Source of the DNA: a virus
Direction: 5' to 3' (one strand)
DNA: 25,525 nt
Virus record (IMG/VR): IMGVR_UViG_3300042564_002465
Span: 1 to 25,525 of that record
Of this stretch, positions 17,793 through 23,043 are shown piece by piece. A program made the translations under genes and the position numbers. Positions within the stretch are counted from its first letter, which is position 1, and the number at the start of each line of letters is the position of its first letter. The notes beneath the pieces are model-generated. The model saw only the letters and a list, made by a program, of their open reading frames with translations. It was not told the DNA's origin and made no database searches.

Positions 17793-18809
17793 ATGGCACA
17801 TGACCTAGAAAGTCAAAATGGAAAAGCGTCTTTTGCGTCTTTCCGTGAACCTGCATGGCATGGATTGGGAACTGTATTCACAGAAGAAAAAAACACCACA
17901 GAAATGCTGGAAGCAGCAAATCTAAATGGTTGGAATGTTCGTCTGCAAGATATGGAAATTCCATCTACACTAACAAGCGATAAATCATATCAATATGTTT
18001 TACGCACTAACCCTACTAATAATACCCAGACAGATGTTTTGGGAATTGTTGGTGAGCGATATGTTCCACTACAAAATGAAGATTTATTTTCATTCGGTGA
18101 TAATATCCTAGATGGTGGTGGACGTTGGGAAACCGCAGGTTCAATCAAGGGTGGGCGTGTTGTATTCGGCTCTCTTGCATTAGAGCGTGAGACAATCCTA
18201 GACCCTAGCGGTGTTGCAGATAAGGTTAAAACTTATCTACTTATTAACACATCACACGATGGCTCAATCGCTATTCAAGCAAGCATTACACCTGTTCGTG
18301 TTGTGTGCGCTAACACTCTCAACCTTGCACTAAATCAAAAGAAAAAGAAAAATGGTGTCAAGCAATCTTTCAAGATTCGCCACACTCAGACCGCAGAAGG
18401 CAAAATCCAAATTGCTCGTGAGACTTTGGGCATGGCTAATGCATACATGGATGAATTCGACATCATGGCTAAAGCGATGATTGAGAAGGAAGTTTCTGCT
18501 AAGCAATTCAATGACATCATTCTTGCGGCATATGCTAAGCCAGATAAAGATACTAAGGGTGCTATCAAGAAATGGGAAAATAAAGTTGACATCATCAATG
18601 ATATTTATACTGGTGAATTTAACGGAATGATTGCGGGTAATGCGTGGGGTGCTTTCAATGCACTAACCGAACGCCTTGATTGGTATCGTTCTGCTCGTGG
18701 TGGTTCTAATGAATCAATCCTTGCAAGTGCAAGTGGTTTTGACCCTGCTATCAATGCAGAAAAAAATCGTTTGCTAAAAGTTGTTCAGAATGTTATGCAA
18801 CTAGCATAA
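17793..18809 (+). CDS. DUF932 / TIGR03299 phage-plasmid protein
   Basis: A 338-residue protein starting at the ATG at 17793, which follows AAGGAG; an upstream in-frame ATG lies inside the promoter. PAWHGLGTVFTEEKNTTEML (near 20-39), GIVGERYVPLQNEDLFSFGD, SHDGSIAIQASITPVRVVCA and the C-terminal NAWGAFNALTERLDWYRSAR are hallmarks of the DUF932 family (TIGR03299, LGT-like) found on phages and plasmids. The length is normal for the family. The biochemical role is unresolved; a role in DNA metabolism or host takeover is often suggested. It is the largest early gene here. Confidence 0.9.
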   Translation: MAHDLESQNGKASFASFREPAWHGLGTVFTEEKNTTEMLEAANLNGWNVRLQDMEIPSTLTSDKSYQYVLRTNPTNNTQTDVLGIVGERYVPLQNEDLFSFGDNILDGGGRWETAGSIKGGRVVFGSLALERETILDPSGVADKVKTYLLINTSHDGSIAIQASITPVRVVCANTLNLALNQKKKKNGVKQSFKIRHTQTAEGKIQIARETLGMANAYMDEFDIMAKAMIEKEVSAKQFNDIILAAYAKPDKDTKGAIKKWENKVDIINDIYTGEFNGMIAGNAWGAFNALTERLDWYRSARGGSNESILASASGFDPAINAEKNRLLKVVQNVMQLA

Positions 18810-18817
18810 TAAAAATT

Positions 18818-18841
18818 CCTGAGCATGAATTAAAACTGCTC
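18818..18841 (+). repeat. Stop-associated hairpin element, copy 6
   Basis: CCTGAGCATG-AATTAAAACTGCTC, identical to copy 4 over all 24 nt. It separates the DUF932 stop from the tRNA, so it may also mark the processing point between mRNA and tRNA. Confidence 0.75.
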
Positions 18842-18846
18842 ATCTT

Positions 18847-18923
18847 GATCTGTTAGCTCAGTTGGTTAGAGCGCTACCCTGTCACGGTAGAGGTCGTGGG
18901 TTCAAGTCCCATACAGGTCGCCA
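18847..18923 (+). tRNA. tRNA-Asp (GTC), CCA encoded
   Basis: A full cloverleaf: acceptor GATCTGT/ACAGGTC (7 bp with one G-T pair), D arm GCTC/GAGC, anticodon stem CTACC/GGTAG with loop CTGTCAC (anticodon GTC at 18881-18883), T arm GTGGG/CCCAT with loop TTCAAGT, discriminator G and encoded CCA. No promoter of its own is evident, so it is probably cotranscribed with the DUF932 gene and processed. Confidence 0.95.
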
Positions 18924-18924
18924 G

Positions 18925-18956
18925 GAATTCGGGCCCGAGAATTCTAACATTTTTTT
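18925..18956 (+). terminator. Terminator after the tRNA, containing GGGCCCGAG
   Basis: GAATTC (18925-18930), GGGCCCGAG, then GAATTC (18939-18944) form a hairpin with one small bulge, followed by a run of seven T. The GGGCCCGAG motif of the intergenic cassette is part of this stem. Confidence 0.6.
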
Positions 18957-18961
18957 AAGTA

Positions 18962-18977
18962 TGTGATTAAGATCATA
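18962..18977. promoter_or_regulatory. CRP/GlxR-like site
   Basis: TGTGA-TTAAGA-TCATA, one mismatch, centred 75.5 bp upstream of the predicted leaderless start at 19045. Confidence 0.5.
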
Positions 18978-19009
18978 TGACATTTTTCCCAGTTTTTTAT
19001 TACGTAAGG

Positions 19010-19038
19010 TTGATATTTATCCCATTTTGCCCTATACT
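19010..19038 (+). promoter_or_regulatory. Leaderless promoter of the 19045 gene
   Basis: TTGATA (19010-19015), 17 nt, TATACT (19033-19038), exactly 6 nt (TAATAT), then the ATG. Confidence 0.75.
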
Positions 19039-19044
19039 TAATAT

Positions 19045-19197
19045 ATGACCACAAAAACAAATGAGAAGACCATAGCGCAATTAGTAGAAACCATATATGA
19101 GGATAATTACTCTCATATTGAATTCATGGATAATATGGGGGGAGATTGTGATTGTCAAATCCACTCTACCCTTGATACTATCATAAGGTATTGGTAA
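19045..19197 (+). CDS. 50-residue hypothetical protein, leaderless
   Basis: This reading frame begins 6 nt after TATACT. TIAQLVETIYEDNYSHIEFM then CDCQIHSTLDTIIRYW reads as two helices bridged by a CxC turn; the ligands C35, C37 and H40 might bind a metal. No ribosome binding site. It is followed 2 nt later by the 19200 gene. Function unknown. Confidence 0.65.
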   Translation: MTTKTNEKTIAQLVETIYEDNYSHIEFMDNMGGDCDCQIHSTLDTIIRYW

Positions 19198-19199
19198 TT

Positions 19200-19352
19200 A
19201 TGTTAGGATATGAAGTATATGACCAAGAAGAAATGGTTGTTGCATTAGATAAAGTATTATCTAGTATTGATTCAGACCCCGTTTTATATGAGGGTGTTTG
19301 GAAAGCAAGGGATTTAATACAAGGACTATGGGCAGAAGGGTATTTTGACTAA
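19200..19352 (+). CDS. 50-residue hypothetical acidic protein
   Basis: The frame starts 2 nt after the previous stop, with no clear ribosome site (AAGGTATTGGTA upstream), so reinitiation is likely. The product is helical (DQEEMVVALDKVLSSIDSDP; YEGVWKARDLIQGLWAEGYF). Function unknown. Confidence 0.6.
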   Translation: MLGYEVYDQEEMVVALDKVLSSIDSDPVLYEGVWKARDLIQGLWAEGYFD

Positions 19353-19374
19353 TGTCAGTAGCACCCTATATACT
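19345..19374 (+). promoter_or_regulatory. Promoter of the 19407 operon with -35 and TGTCAG box
   Basis: TTGACT (19345-19350), TGTCAG (19353-19358), 10 nt, TATACT (19369-19374); the -35 to -10 spacing is 18. It overlaps the end of the 19200 gene. An ATG lies 5 nt after the -10 (19380). Confidence 0.7.
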
Positions 19375-19406
19375 TAATAATGACCACCAACGAAAGGAAT
19401 ACTAAT

Positions 19407-19625
19407 ATGAACCTAAACGCACTTAAAGAATATATCAGACTACACCTAATAAGCCTAGAGCAAGACATGGCTACAATCAAGAAACAATTTCAAGAATCTG
19501 ATGAGGACTACGAGGATACTATATTAGAAGATGTCCTAATCCTAGACGGACAGATACAGGCTACATCTCACCTTTTATCAGTTGCCAATGACATGGCTAA
19601 TAATAAATATGCAGATAGAGGATAA
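19407..19625 (+). CDS. Hypothetical helical protein
   Basis: A 72-residue acidic, helical protein. I favour the ATG at 19407, which has AAAGGA 8 nt upstream; a leaderless start at 19380 (5 nt after the -10) would add nine residues and may also be used. Its sequence (LKEYIRLHLISLEQDMATIK then EDVLILDGQIQATSHLLSVA) predicts a helical hairpin. First gene of a long operon to 21004. Function unknown. Confidence 0.65.
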   Translation: MNLNALKEYIRLHLISLEQDMATIKKQFQESDEDYEDTILEDVLILDGQIQATSHLLSVANDMANNKYADRG

Positions 19626-19627
19626 TC

Positions 19628-19885
19628 ATGGATAAATTACAACCACGATTACAAAAAGCGGTAGATGTAGGTATATCAGGTCTTGATATTATTCATGGCG
19701 AACTAAAGCATATGATGTTAGAGGCAGAAGAAGGTCTTAACATAGCACAGGCTGAGGAAGATGAATCAGGCGAAGCAATGGATTCAATGGAACGTAAATA
19801 CTGGGAAGGACAATTAGACGCTCTGTCTATTGTATATGAGTTAACATATAAACTATCATTTGCAATAGGAGATAAAAATGGATAA
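19628..19885 (+). CDS. Hypothetical helical protein
   Basis: An 85-residue, strongly acidic and helical protein (LQKAVDVGISGLDIIHGELK; YWEGQLDALSIVYELTYKLS). It starts 2 nt after the previous stop and overlaps the next gene by 8 nt. It resembles its upstream neighbour in size and helical layout. Function unknown. Confidence 0.65.
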   Translation: MDKLQPRLQKAVDVGISGLDIIHGELKHMMLEAEEGLNIAQAEEDESGEAMDSMERKYWEGQLDALSIVYELTYKLSFAIGDKNG

Positions 19886-20321
19886 CTTTATTGAAATGAC
19901 CTTTGAGGAAGCAGATGAGAAGTTTAGATTCATGGTTAATAACTATGATGAATATGCTTCATTTAATGGTTTGATGTTTGAGACCTATGGTGATGAAGTA
20001 GAGTATGTTAAATCTATTTTGTCTTCATCCCCTGACAGAGTGTGGACCTTTGGCGATGGTGACGACGGTGGTGGCTATATTTGGAATGGTTGGTCTTTCG
20101 TTAACCGTATTGGTTATTTTATTAGTGAGGTTCCTTGTCCAGCTGACACTACTATACAGATTATGGTTTCTGAACCATGCTATTTTTGTGAGACCTGTGA
20201 TACAGAATGGGACGACCCTGATAATCTAATCAGAGATATGTTCCAAGAGTGGGATTTGGATAAATGTCCTAACTGCGCTACAATTGAAGAAATAGAACTA
20301 GTAGGATGGAAGGCCCAATGA
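19878..20321 (+). CDS. Hypothetical protein with a C-terminal zinc ribbon
   Basis: A 147-residue acidic protein. The first part (MTFEEADEKFRFMVNNYDEY) is helical, a Gly/Trp-rich middle (WTFGDGDDGGGYIWNGWSF) follows, and then CYFCETC and CPNC give two knuckles of a zinc ribbon. The start overlaps the preceding gene and its stop overlaps the next start (ATGA). Function unknown. Confidence 0.7.
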   Translation: MDNFIEMTFEEADEKFRFMVNNYDEYASFNGLMFETYGDEVEYVKSILSSSPDRVWTFGDGDDGGGYIWNGWSFVNRIGYFISEVPCPADTTIQIMVSEPCYFCETCDTEWDDPDNLIRDMFQEWDLDKCPNCATIEEIELVGWKAQ

Positions 20322-20467
20322 AAACAACCTATCTTATTGAACTGTGTGTAGATGAAAAATGGTTTAAGGCCATAGATGAATTCACTGCTAATGTGTATGA
20401 AGGCGAAACATGTGAATGGATTCGTGTAGACGCACAGACAGAGGGTGAAGATGAAGATCAAGACTAA
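20318..20467 (+). CDS. 49-residue acidic hypothetical protein
   Basis: The ATG overlaps the upstream stop (ATGA). TTYLIELCVDEKWFKAIDEF, then CEWIRVDAQ and a terminal acidic TEGEDEDQD give a small alpha/beta protein. Its last 17 nt overlap the next gene. Function unknown. Confidence 0.6.
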   Translation: MKTTYLIELCVDEKWFKAIDEFTANVYEGETCEWIRVDAQTEGEDEDQD

Positions 20468-20642
20468 TAGACTTGATAAACGTTTAAGCGATTATACTTT
20501 TGATGAACTATGCGAGGCCATATGTGAATGGTGCCTAGACCCAGAAATGAACATGTCTGAGTATATGTGCCCTACCTGCTATAAGGACGATGAACAAATC
20601 TGCACAGAGTGTTGCGGATGTTATGATGGGGAGAGAGAATAA
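20451..20642 (+). CDS. Cys-rich zinc-binding protein
   Basis: A 63-residue protein; I prefer the ATG at 20451 with AGAGGG upstream, while a GTG at 20445 is possible. Nine cysteines (21, 25, 28, 40, 43, 51, 54, 55, 57), including CPTC and CTECCGC, suggest two zinc sites. It overlaps both neighbours (TAATG at its end). Function unknown. Confidence 0.7.
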   Translation: MKIKTNRLDKRLSDYTFDELCEAICEWCLDPEMNMSEYMCPTCYKDDEQICTECCGCYDGERE

Positions 20643-21004
20643 TGGGAGCACGTATTAATTATATATTCAAGAACAATGAGGGGCCGCATGTGGTTTTATA
20701 TAGCCATTGGGGTGAGACTGAGTGGAAGACTGATATCGCTGCAGCGCTAGACCATGCACGTCCAAGGTGGGGCGACGAATCATATCTGACACGTATGGTT
20801 ATTAGTTATCTTATCCAAGACCAACTGCTAGACCAGCACGGTTTTGGTATTTATGCTATTAGTGATATTGAACAAGACCTAGGCGACACTACAATTATTA
20901 TTGATATTAATCAAGAGACTGTTATTGATATGGGTAACAAGGTAGACTGGGATTTATTTGTCCAGGCCTATGGACCAAAGATCTTATCTGAGCAGACGGT
21001 GTAG
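20642..21004 (+). CDS. Hypothetical phage protein
   Basis: A 120-residue alpha/beta protein. ARINYIFKNNEGPHVVLYSH then WGETEWKTDIAAALDHARPR and WGDESYLTRMVISYLIQDQL, with a closing ETVIDMGNKVDWDLFVQAYG, match a pattern I recall from many actinophage genomes. No catalytic motif known. It is the last gene before a strong terminator. Confidence 0.75.
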   Translation: MGARINYIFKNNEGPHVVLYSHWGETEWKTDIAAALDHARPRWGDESYLTRMVISYLIQDQLLDQHGFGIYAISDIEQDLGDTTIIIDINQETVIDMGNKVDWDLFVQAYGPKILSEQTV

Positions 21005-21023
21005 GGTCACACCGCAAAAGGTT

Positions 21024-21066
21024 GAAGGGCGTATTCTGTGGTGGGTTGCGCCCTTCACCACTTTTT
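21024..21066 (+). terminator. Terminator with two competing stems
   Basis: GAAGGGCG (21024-21031) pairs with CGCCCTTC (21049-21056), an 8-bp stem; GTGGTG (21038-21043) pairs with CACCAC (21056-21061) directly before TTTTT. The two stems interlock, sharing base 21056, so they are mutually exclusive or form a pseudoknot. Confidence 0.7.
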
Positions 21067-21074
21067 GATATAAT
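21046..21074 (+). promoter_or_regulatory. Promoter of the 21091 genes, overlapping the terminator
   Basis: TATAAT (21069-21074) with an upstream TGA (extended -10) and TTGCGC (21046-21051) at 17 nt. The following leader carries a run of seven G as ribosome binding site. Confidence 0.6.
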
Positions 21075-21090
21075 GAAATGAGGGGGGGAT

Positions 21091-21321
21091 ATGAGAAGCA
21101 TTAGACTTGCTATGAGCAAGGAAGAAAAAGTAGCACTATCTATATCTAGACTATTATCAGATTTCTCTCTAGACCTAGAAGCAATCGGATATTATTTAGT
21201 AAGAGCAATACCATATACAGTTTATCGCAGGGCACTTGAAGTATTAGAATCAGCAGAGTATAATAAAGAAGTATCAGAATACGACACTAGGGGAAAGAGT
21301 TATCATGACAGACTTCGATAA
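21091..21321 (+). CDS. Hypothetical helical protein
   Basis: A 76-residue helical protein; the ATG follows GGGGGGG at correct spacing. EEKVALSISRLLSDFSLDLE then AIGYYLVRAIPYTVYRRALE suggest a compact three-helix fold. A basic tail (YDTRGKSYHDRLR) overlaps the next gene by 17 nt. Function unknown. Confidence 0.65.
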   Translation: MRSIRLAMSKEEKVALSISRLLSDFSLDLEAIGYYLVRAIPYTVYRRALEVLESAEYNKEVSEYDTRGKSYHDRLR

Positions 21322-21574
21322 TAAATGTGAAATACTTGGACAGTTTTATTCTCAATACAGAGAGGTGAAAGATTTCCAAGACTTCATGGAGTTTAATGAT
21401 TTAGGTTTACCATTAGCATATTTTGTATCAGAAAATTTATGTGAGGTTTCAGATGATGGAGTTAGATATATAAATGAAACATATGATTTGTTTATTGCTT
21501 CATTGGAAATAAAAGATACAGGGTTTGCTAATTTGGAAGATGTATTTTTAGCAGCAGAGAAACTTAAAGAGTAG
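21305..21574 (+). CDS. Conserved phage protein with an FNDLGLPLAYF motif
   Basis: An 89-residue acidic protein. FYSQYREVKDFQDFMEFNDL then GLPLAYFVSENLCEVSDDG is a recognisable motif of a short protein family common in actinophages, whose function I do not know. The remaining ETYDLFIASLEIKDTGFANL is helical. A hairpin terminator follows 7 nt after its stop. Confidence 0.75.
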   Translation: MTDFDNKCEILGQFYSQYREVKDFQDFMEFNDLGLPLAYFVSENLCEVSDDGVRYINETYDLFIASLEIKDTGFANLEDVFLAAEKLKE

Positions 21575-21580
21575 TAGCTG

Positions 21581-21611
21581 AGGCCCCTGCGGGGCCCCGA
21601 GATTTTGTTTA
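21581..21611 (+). terminator. GC-rich terminator after the 21305 gene
   Basis: GGCCCC-TGC-GGGGCC (21582-21596) forms a 6-bp stem with a 3-nt loop; CCGAGATTTTGTTT follows. It includes the GGGCCCCGAG form of the cassette motif. Confidence 0.6.
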
Positions 21612-21639
21612 CCAAACCTTAAAACCTTATTACGATAAA

Positions 21640-21711
21640 GACATTACGATCCCAAACCTTATTTTCCAGAAATACATTAAGAACCTTTTCTAAAAAATCG
21701 CTGAAAGTTTT
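21640..21711 (+). repeat. Direct repeat block, copy 1
   Basis: Contains GACATTACGATC, CCAGAAAT and AAAAAATCGCTGAAAGTTTT. The same three modules recur after the 21742 gene in a slightly different order. Confidence 0.7.
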
Positions 21712-21729
21712 CAAACCTTATATAGGGTG

Positions 21730-21735
21730 TATAAT
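21730..21735 (+). promoter_or_regulatory. -10 element for the leaderless 21742 gene
   Basis: TATAAT followed by exactly 6 nt (GTATAT) and the ATG. Upstream TTTTCA at 16 nt is a weak -35. Confidence 0.55.
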
Positions 21736-21741
21736 GTATAT

Positions 21742-21894
21742 ATGAGTCCAAGACATTTTTCTAGTAAGGGTGGACCTTATTTCATTAATGATGGTTTTAC
21801 AAAACAAAACGATCATATACCTACTACCCCTAGTGTTTCTTTTATAGATAAGGTTAAAGCTTTCTTTAAGTCCCGCCGAGGACGCAACAAATAA
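21742..21894 (+). CDS. 50-residue basic protein, leaderless, inside the repeat region
   Basis: A short frame beginning 6 nt after TATAAT. The product has a Gly/Ser/Pro-rich start (SPRHFSSKGGPYFINDGFTK) and a basic end (DKVKAFFKSRRGRNK), suggesting nucleic-acid or membrane contact. It is flanked by direct repeats (21640-21711 and 21903-21940). Its position in the putative origin hints at a replication role, which is inference. Confidence 0.55.
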   Translation: MSPRHFSSKGGPYFINDGFTKQNDHIPTTPSVSFIDKVKAFFKSRRGRNK

Positions 21895-21902
21895 TCCTAT
21901 TA

Positions 21903-21956
21903 GACATTACGATCGAGGCCAAAAAATCGCTGGAAGTTTTGCGGGATCCAGAAATC
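21903..21956 (+). repeat. Direct repeat block, copy 2
   Basis: GACATTACGATC (21903-21914), AAAAAATCGCTGGAAGTTTT (21921-21940, one mismatch to copy 1) and CCAGAAAT. With copy 1 it brackets the 21742 gene. Confidence 0.7.
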
Positions 21957-22237
21957 AATACACATAATACCCCCTATATAAAACAATAGAATATCAAACC
22001 TTTTCTCCTGGTTTTTAAATATTTATCAAACCTTTATATATTTTTTCCTGGTTTTCTGGGCAAATTTGGATATTTTTTTATAGGGTTTTAAGGTTTGGTA
22101 TTTGACATATAAGGTTTTATATGGTAGGGTTTGGCCGCTAGACATTACGAAGCGCTTTGTCTAATCCCCATAATCACCCACTTTCCTCCCTTTCAAACCA
22201 TTCAAACCATATATTAAAAATATCAGTAAGATTTATA

Positions 22238-22290
22238 TGTGGATAACTTGTGGATAACTATCATATTTTAACCTATTGACATGTGGATAA
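22238..22290 (-). promoter_or_regulatory. Three phased DnaA boxes
   Basis: TGTGGATAA at 22238-22246, 22249-22257 and 22282-22290, all in one orientation, with start-to-start distances of 11 and 33 bp (one and about three helical turns). The last box is inside the promoter spacer of the 22312 gene. Confidence 0.65.
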
Positions 22291-22305
22291 CTCTTATGTT
22301 ATGAT
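22276..22305 (+). promoter_or_regulatory. Leaderless promoter with a DnaA box in its spacer
   Basis: TTGACA (22276-22281), 18-nt spacer that begins with TGTGGATAA, TATGAT (22300-22305), then exactly 6 nt and the ATG at 22312. Confidence 0.7.
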
Positions 22306-22311
22306 GGGTAT

Positions 22312-22398
22312 ATGAAACCTTTTCTTATTATAATGCTAGGACTATTTCTTTTTGTTAACTACATGGCATATCTTCAACATCTACGTATGACTCAATAA
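22312..22398 (+). CDS. 28-residue membrane peptide, leaderless
   Basis: The product (PFLIIMLGLFLFVNYMAYLQ and a polar HLRMTQ tail) is a single transmembrane helix. The consensus -35, the -10 and the 6-nt spacing to the ATG support its expression. DnaA bound to the spacer box would block it, so it may be silenced or released with replication state. Function unknown. Confidence 0.55.
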   Translation: MKPFLIIMLGLFLFVNYMAYLQHLRMTQ

Positions 22399-22481
22399 TT
22401 CCAGGGGATAAATATCTCTGGCTATGGGTCATATCTGGCATATCTGGGATGTATTACTACTAGGGGTTATAGTGCTTATTC

Positions 22482-22510
22482 TTGACTTTCCCCCGAAAAA
22501 TTGAGATAAT
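22482..22510 (+). promoter_or_regulatory. Leaderless promoter of the 22516 operon
   Basis: TTGACT (22482-22487), 17 nt, GATAAT (22505-22510), 5 nt, then the ATG at 22516. Confidence 0.65.
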
Positions 22511-22515
22511 AAGAT

Positions 22516-22725
22516 ATGAAATCAAATAGAGAGGCAGCCTTAACTCGTAGAGACAGGGTTAAGCCAAGAAATGTAACAATGCCAAAAAAGGCAATGAAGT
22601 TATTAGTTAGATTAGAATATGCAAGAAACTATAAAGATAAAACAAGATATAACAATATATTAAAAAAGTTAGTTGATCAATATCCAGAATATGCAGAGTC
22701 TATAGAAAAGTTATATTGGAGATAA
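22516..22725 (+). CDS. Basic hypothetical protein, leaderless
   Basis: A 69-residue, highly basic helical protein (REAALTRRDRVKPRNVTMPK then AMKLLVRLEYARNYKDKTRY). The charge suggests DNA or RNA binding. The ATG lies 5 nt after the -10 with no ribosome binding site. The next gene starts directly after its stop. Function unknown. Confidence 0.65.
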   Translation: MKSNREAALTRRDRVKPRNVTMPKKAMKLLVRLEYARNYKDKTRYNNILKKLVDQYPEYAESIEKLYWR

Positions 22726-23040
22726 ATGACTACAACAAGACATCAAAAACCAAAGCTTTGCAAATACAGAAAGCATGACTGGGAAGGTGAATACATAAAT
22801 GGTTGGCTTAACATTAACTGCACTATATGTAAGGTAAAGAATGTATCGTATTACCTATCTAAACGTGAACTTGAGTGTATTGAAAAAGGTTGGTGGACAG
22901 TAAATGATCTGCATATCCGTGTTGATAAAAAAGGAAATGTTATTGATGCAAAAGGTAGGAAGAAGGTTACTAAGGCTATGCTAGACTCACTTCCAAAGAT
23001 TGATGTATTTGACGATCCCGCCAAAAATTGTTATAATTGA
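22726..23040 (+). CDS. Hypothetical zinc-binding protein
   Basis: A 104-residue basic protein. C12, H17, C32 and C35 (CTIC) could form a zinc site near the N-terminus; YYLSKRELECIEKGWWTVND follows. The C-terminal half is lysine-rich (VDKKGNVIDAKGRKKVTKAM). Its last codons hold the promoter of the next gene, and its TGA stop lies between that -10 and the next ATG. Function unknown. Confidence 0.65.
   Translation: MTTTRHQKPKLCKYRKHDWEGEYINGWLNINCTICKVKNVSYYLSKRELECIEKGWWTVNDLHIRVDKKGNVIDAKGRKKVTKAMLDSLPKIDVFDDPAKNCYN
23009..23037 (+). promoter_or_regulatory. Leaderless promoter embedded in a coding sequence
   Basis: TTGACG (23009-23014), 17-nt spacer ending TGT, TATAAT (23032-23037), exactly 6 nt, then the ATG at 23044. 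It is wholly inside the 3' end of the 22726 gene. Confidence 0.75.
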
Positions 23041-23043
23041 TAC

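Larger units (their letters stand above)
21612..22311. other. Candidate replication origin: iterons, direct repeats and DnaA boxes
   Basis: An A/T-rich stretch holding about eight CAAACCTT-type octamers on both strands (for example 21614, 21622, 21654, 21713, 21995, 22027, 22090, 22111), three GACATTACGA copies (21640, 21903, 22141), a 20-nt direct repeat (21692, 21921), and three perfect DnaA boxes (22238, 22249, 22282). Only one small gene (21742-21894) interrupts it. No replication protein gene was recognised nearby. The section 21895-22311 contains no supported gene. Confidence 0.5.

Noticed and set aside
13414-18841. CRISPR-like array from the six 24-nt repeats
   Set aside because: Repeats are hundreds to thousands of bases apart, separated by genes, and each lies just after a stop codon; no cas gene is present.
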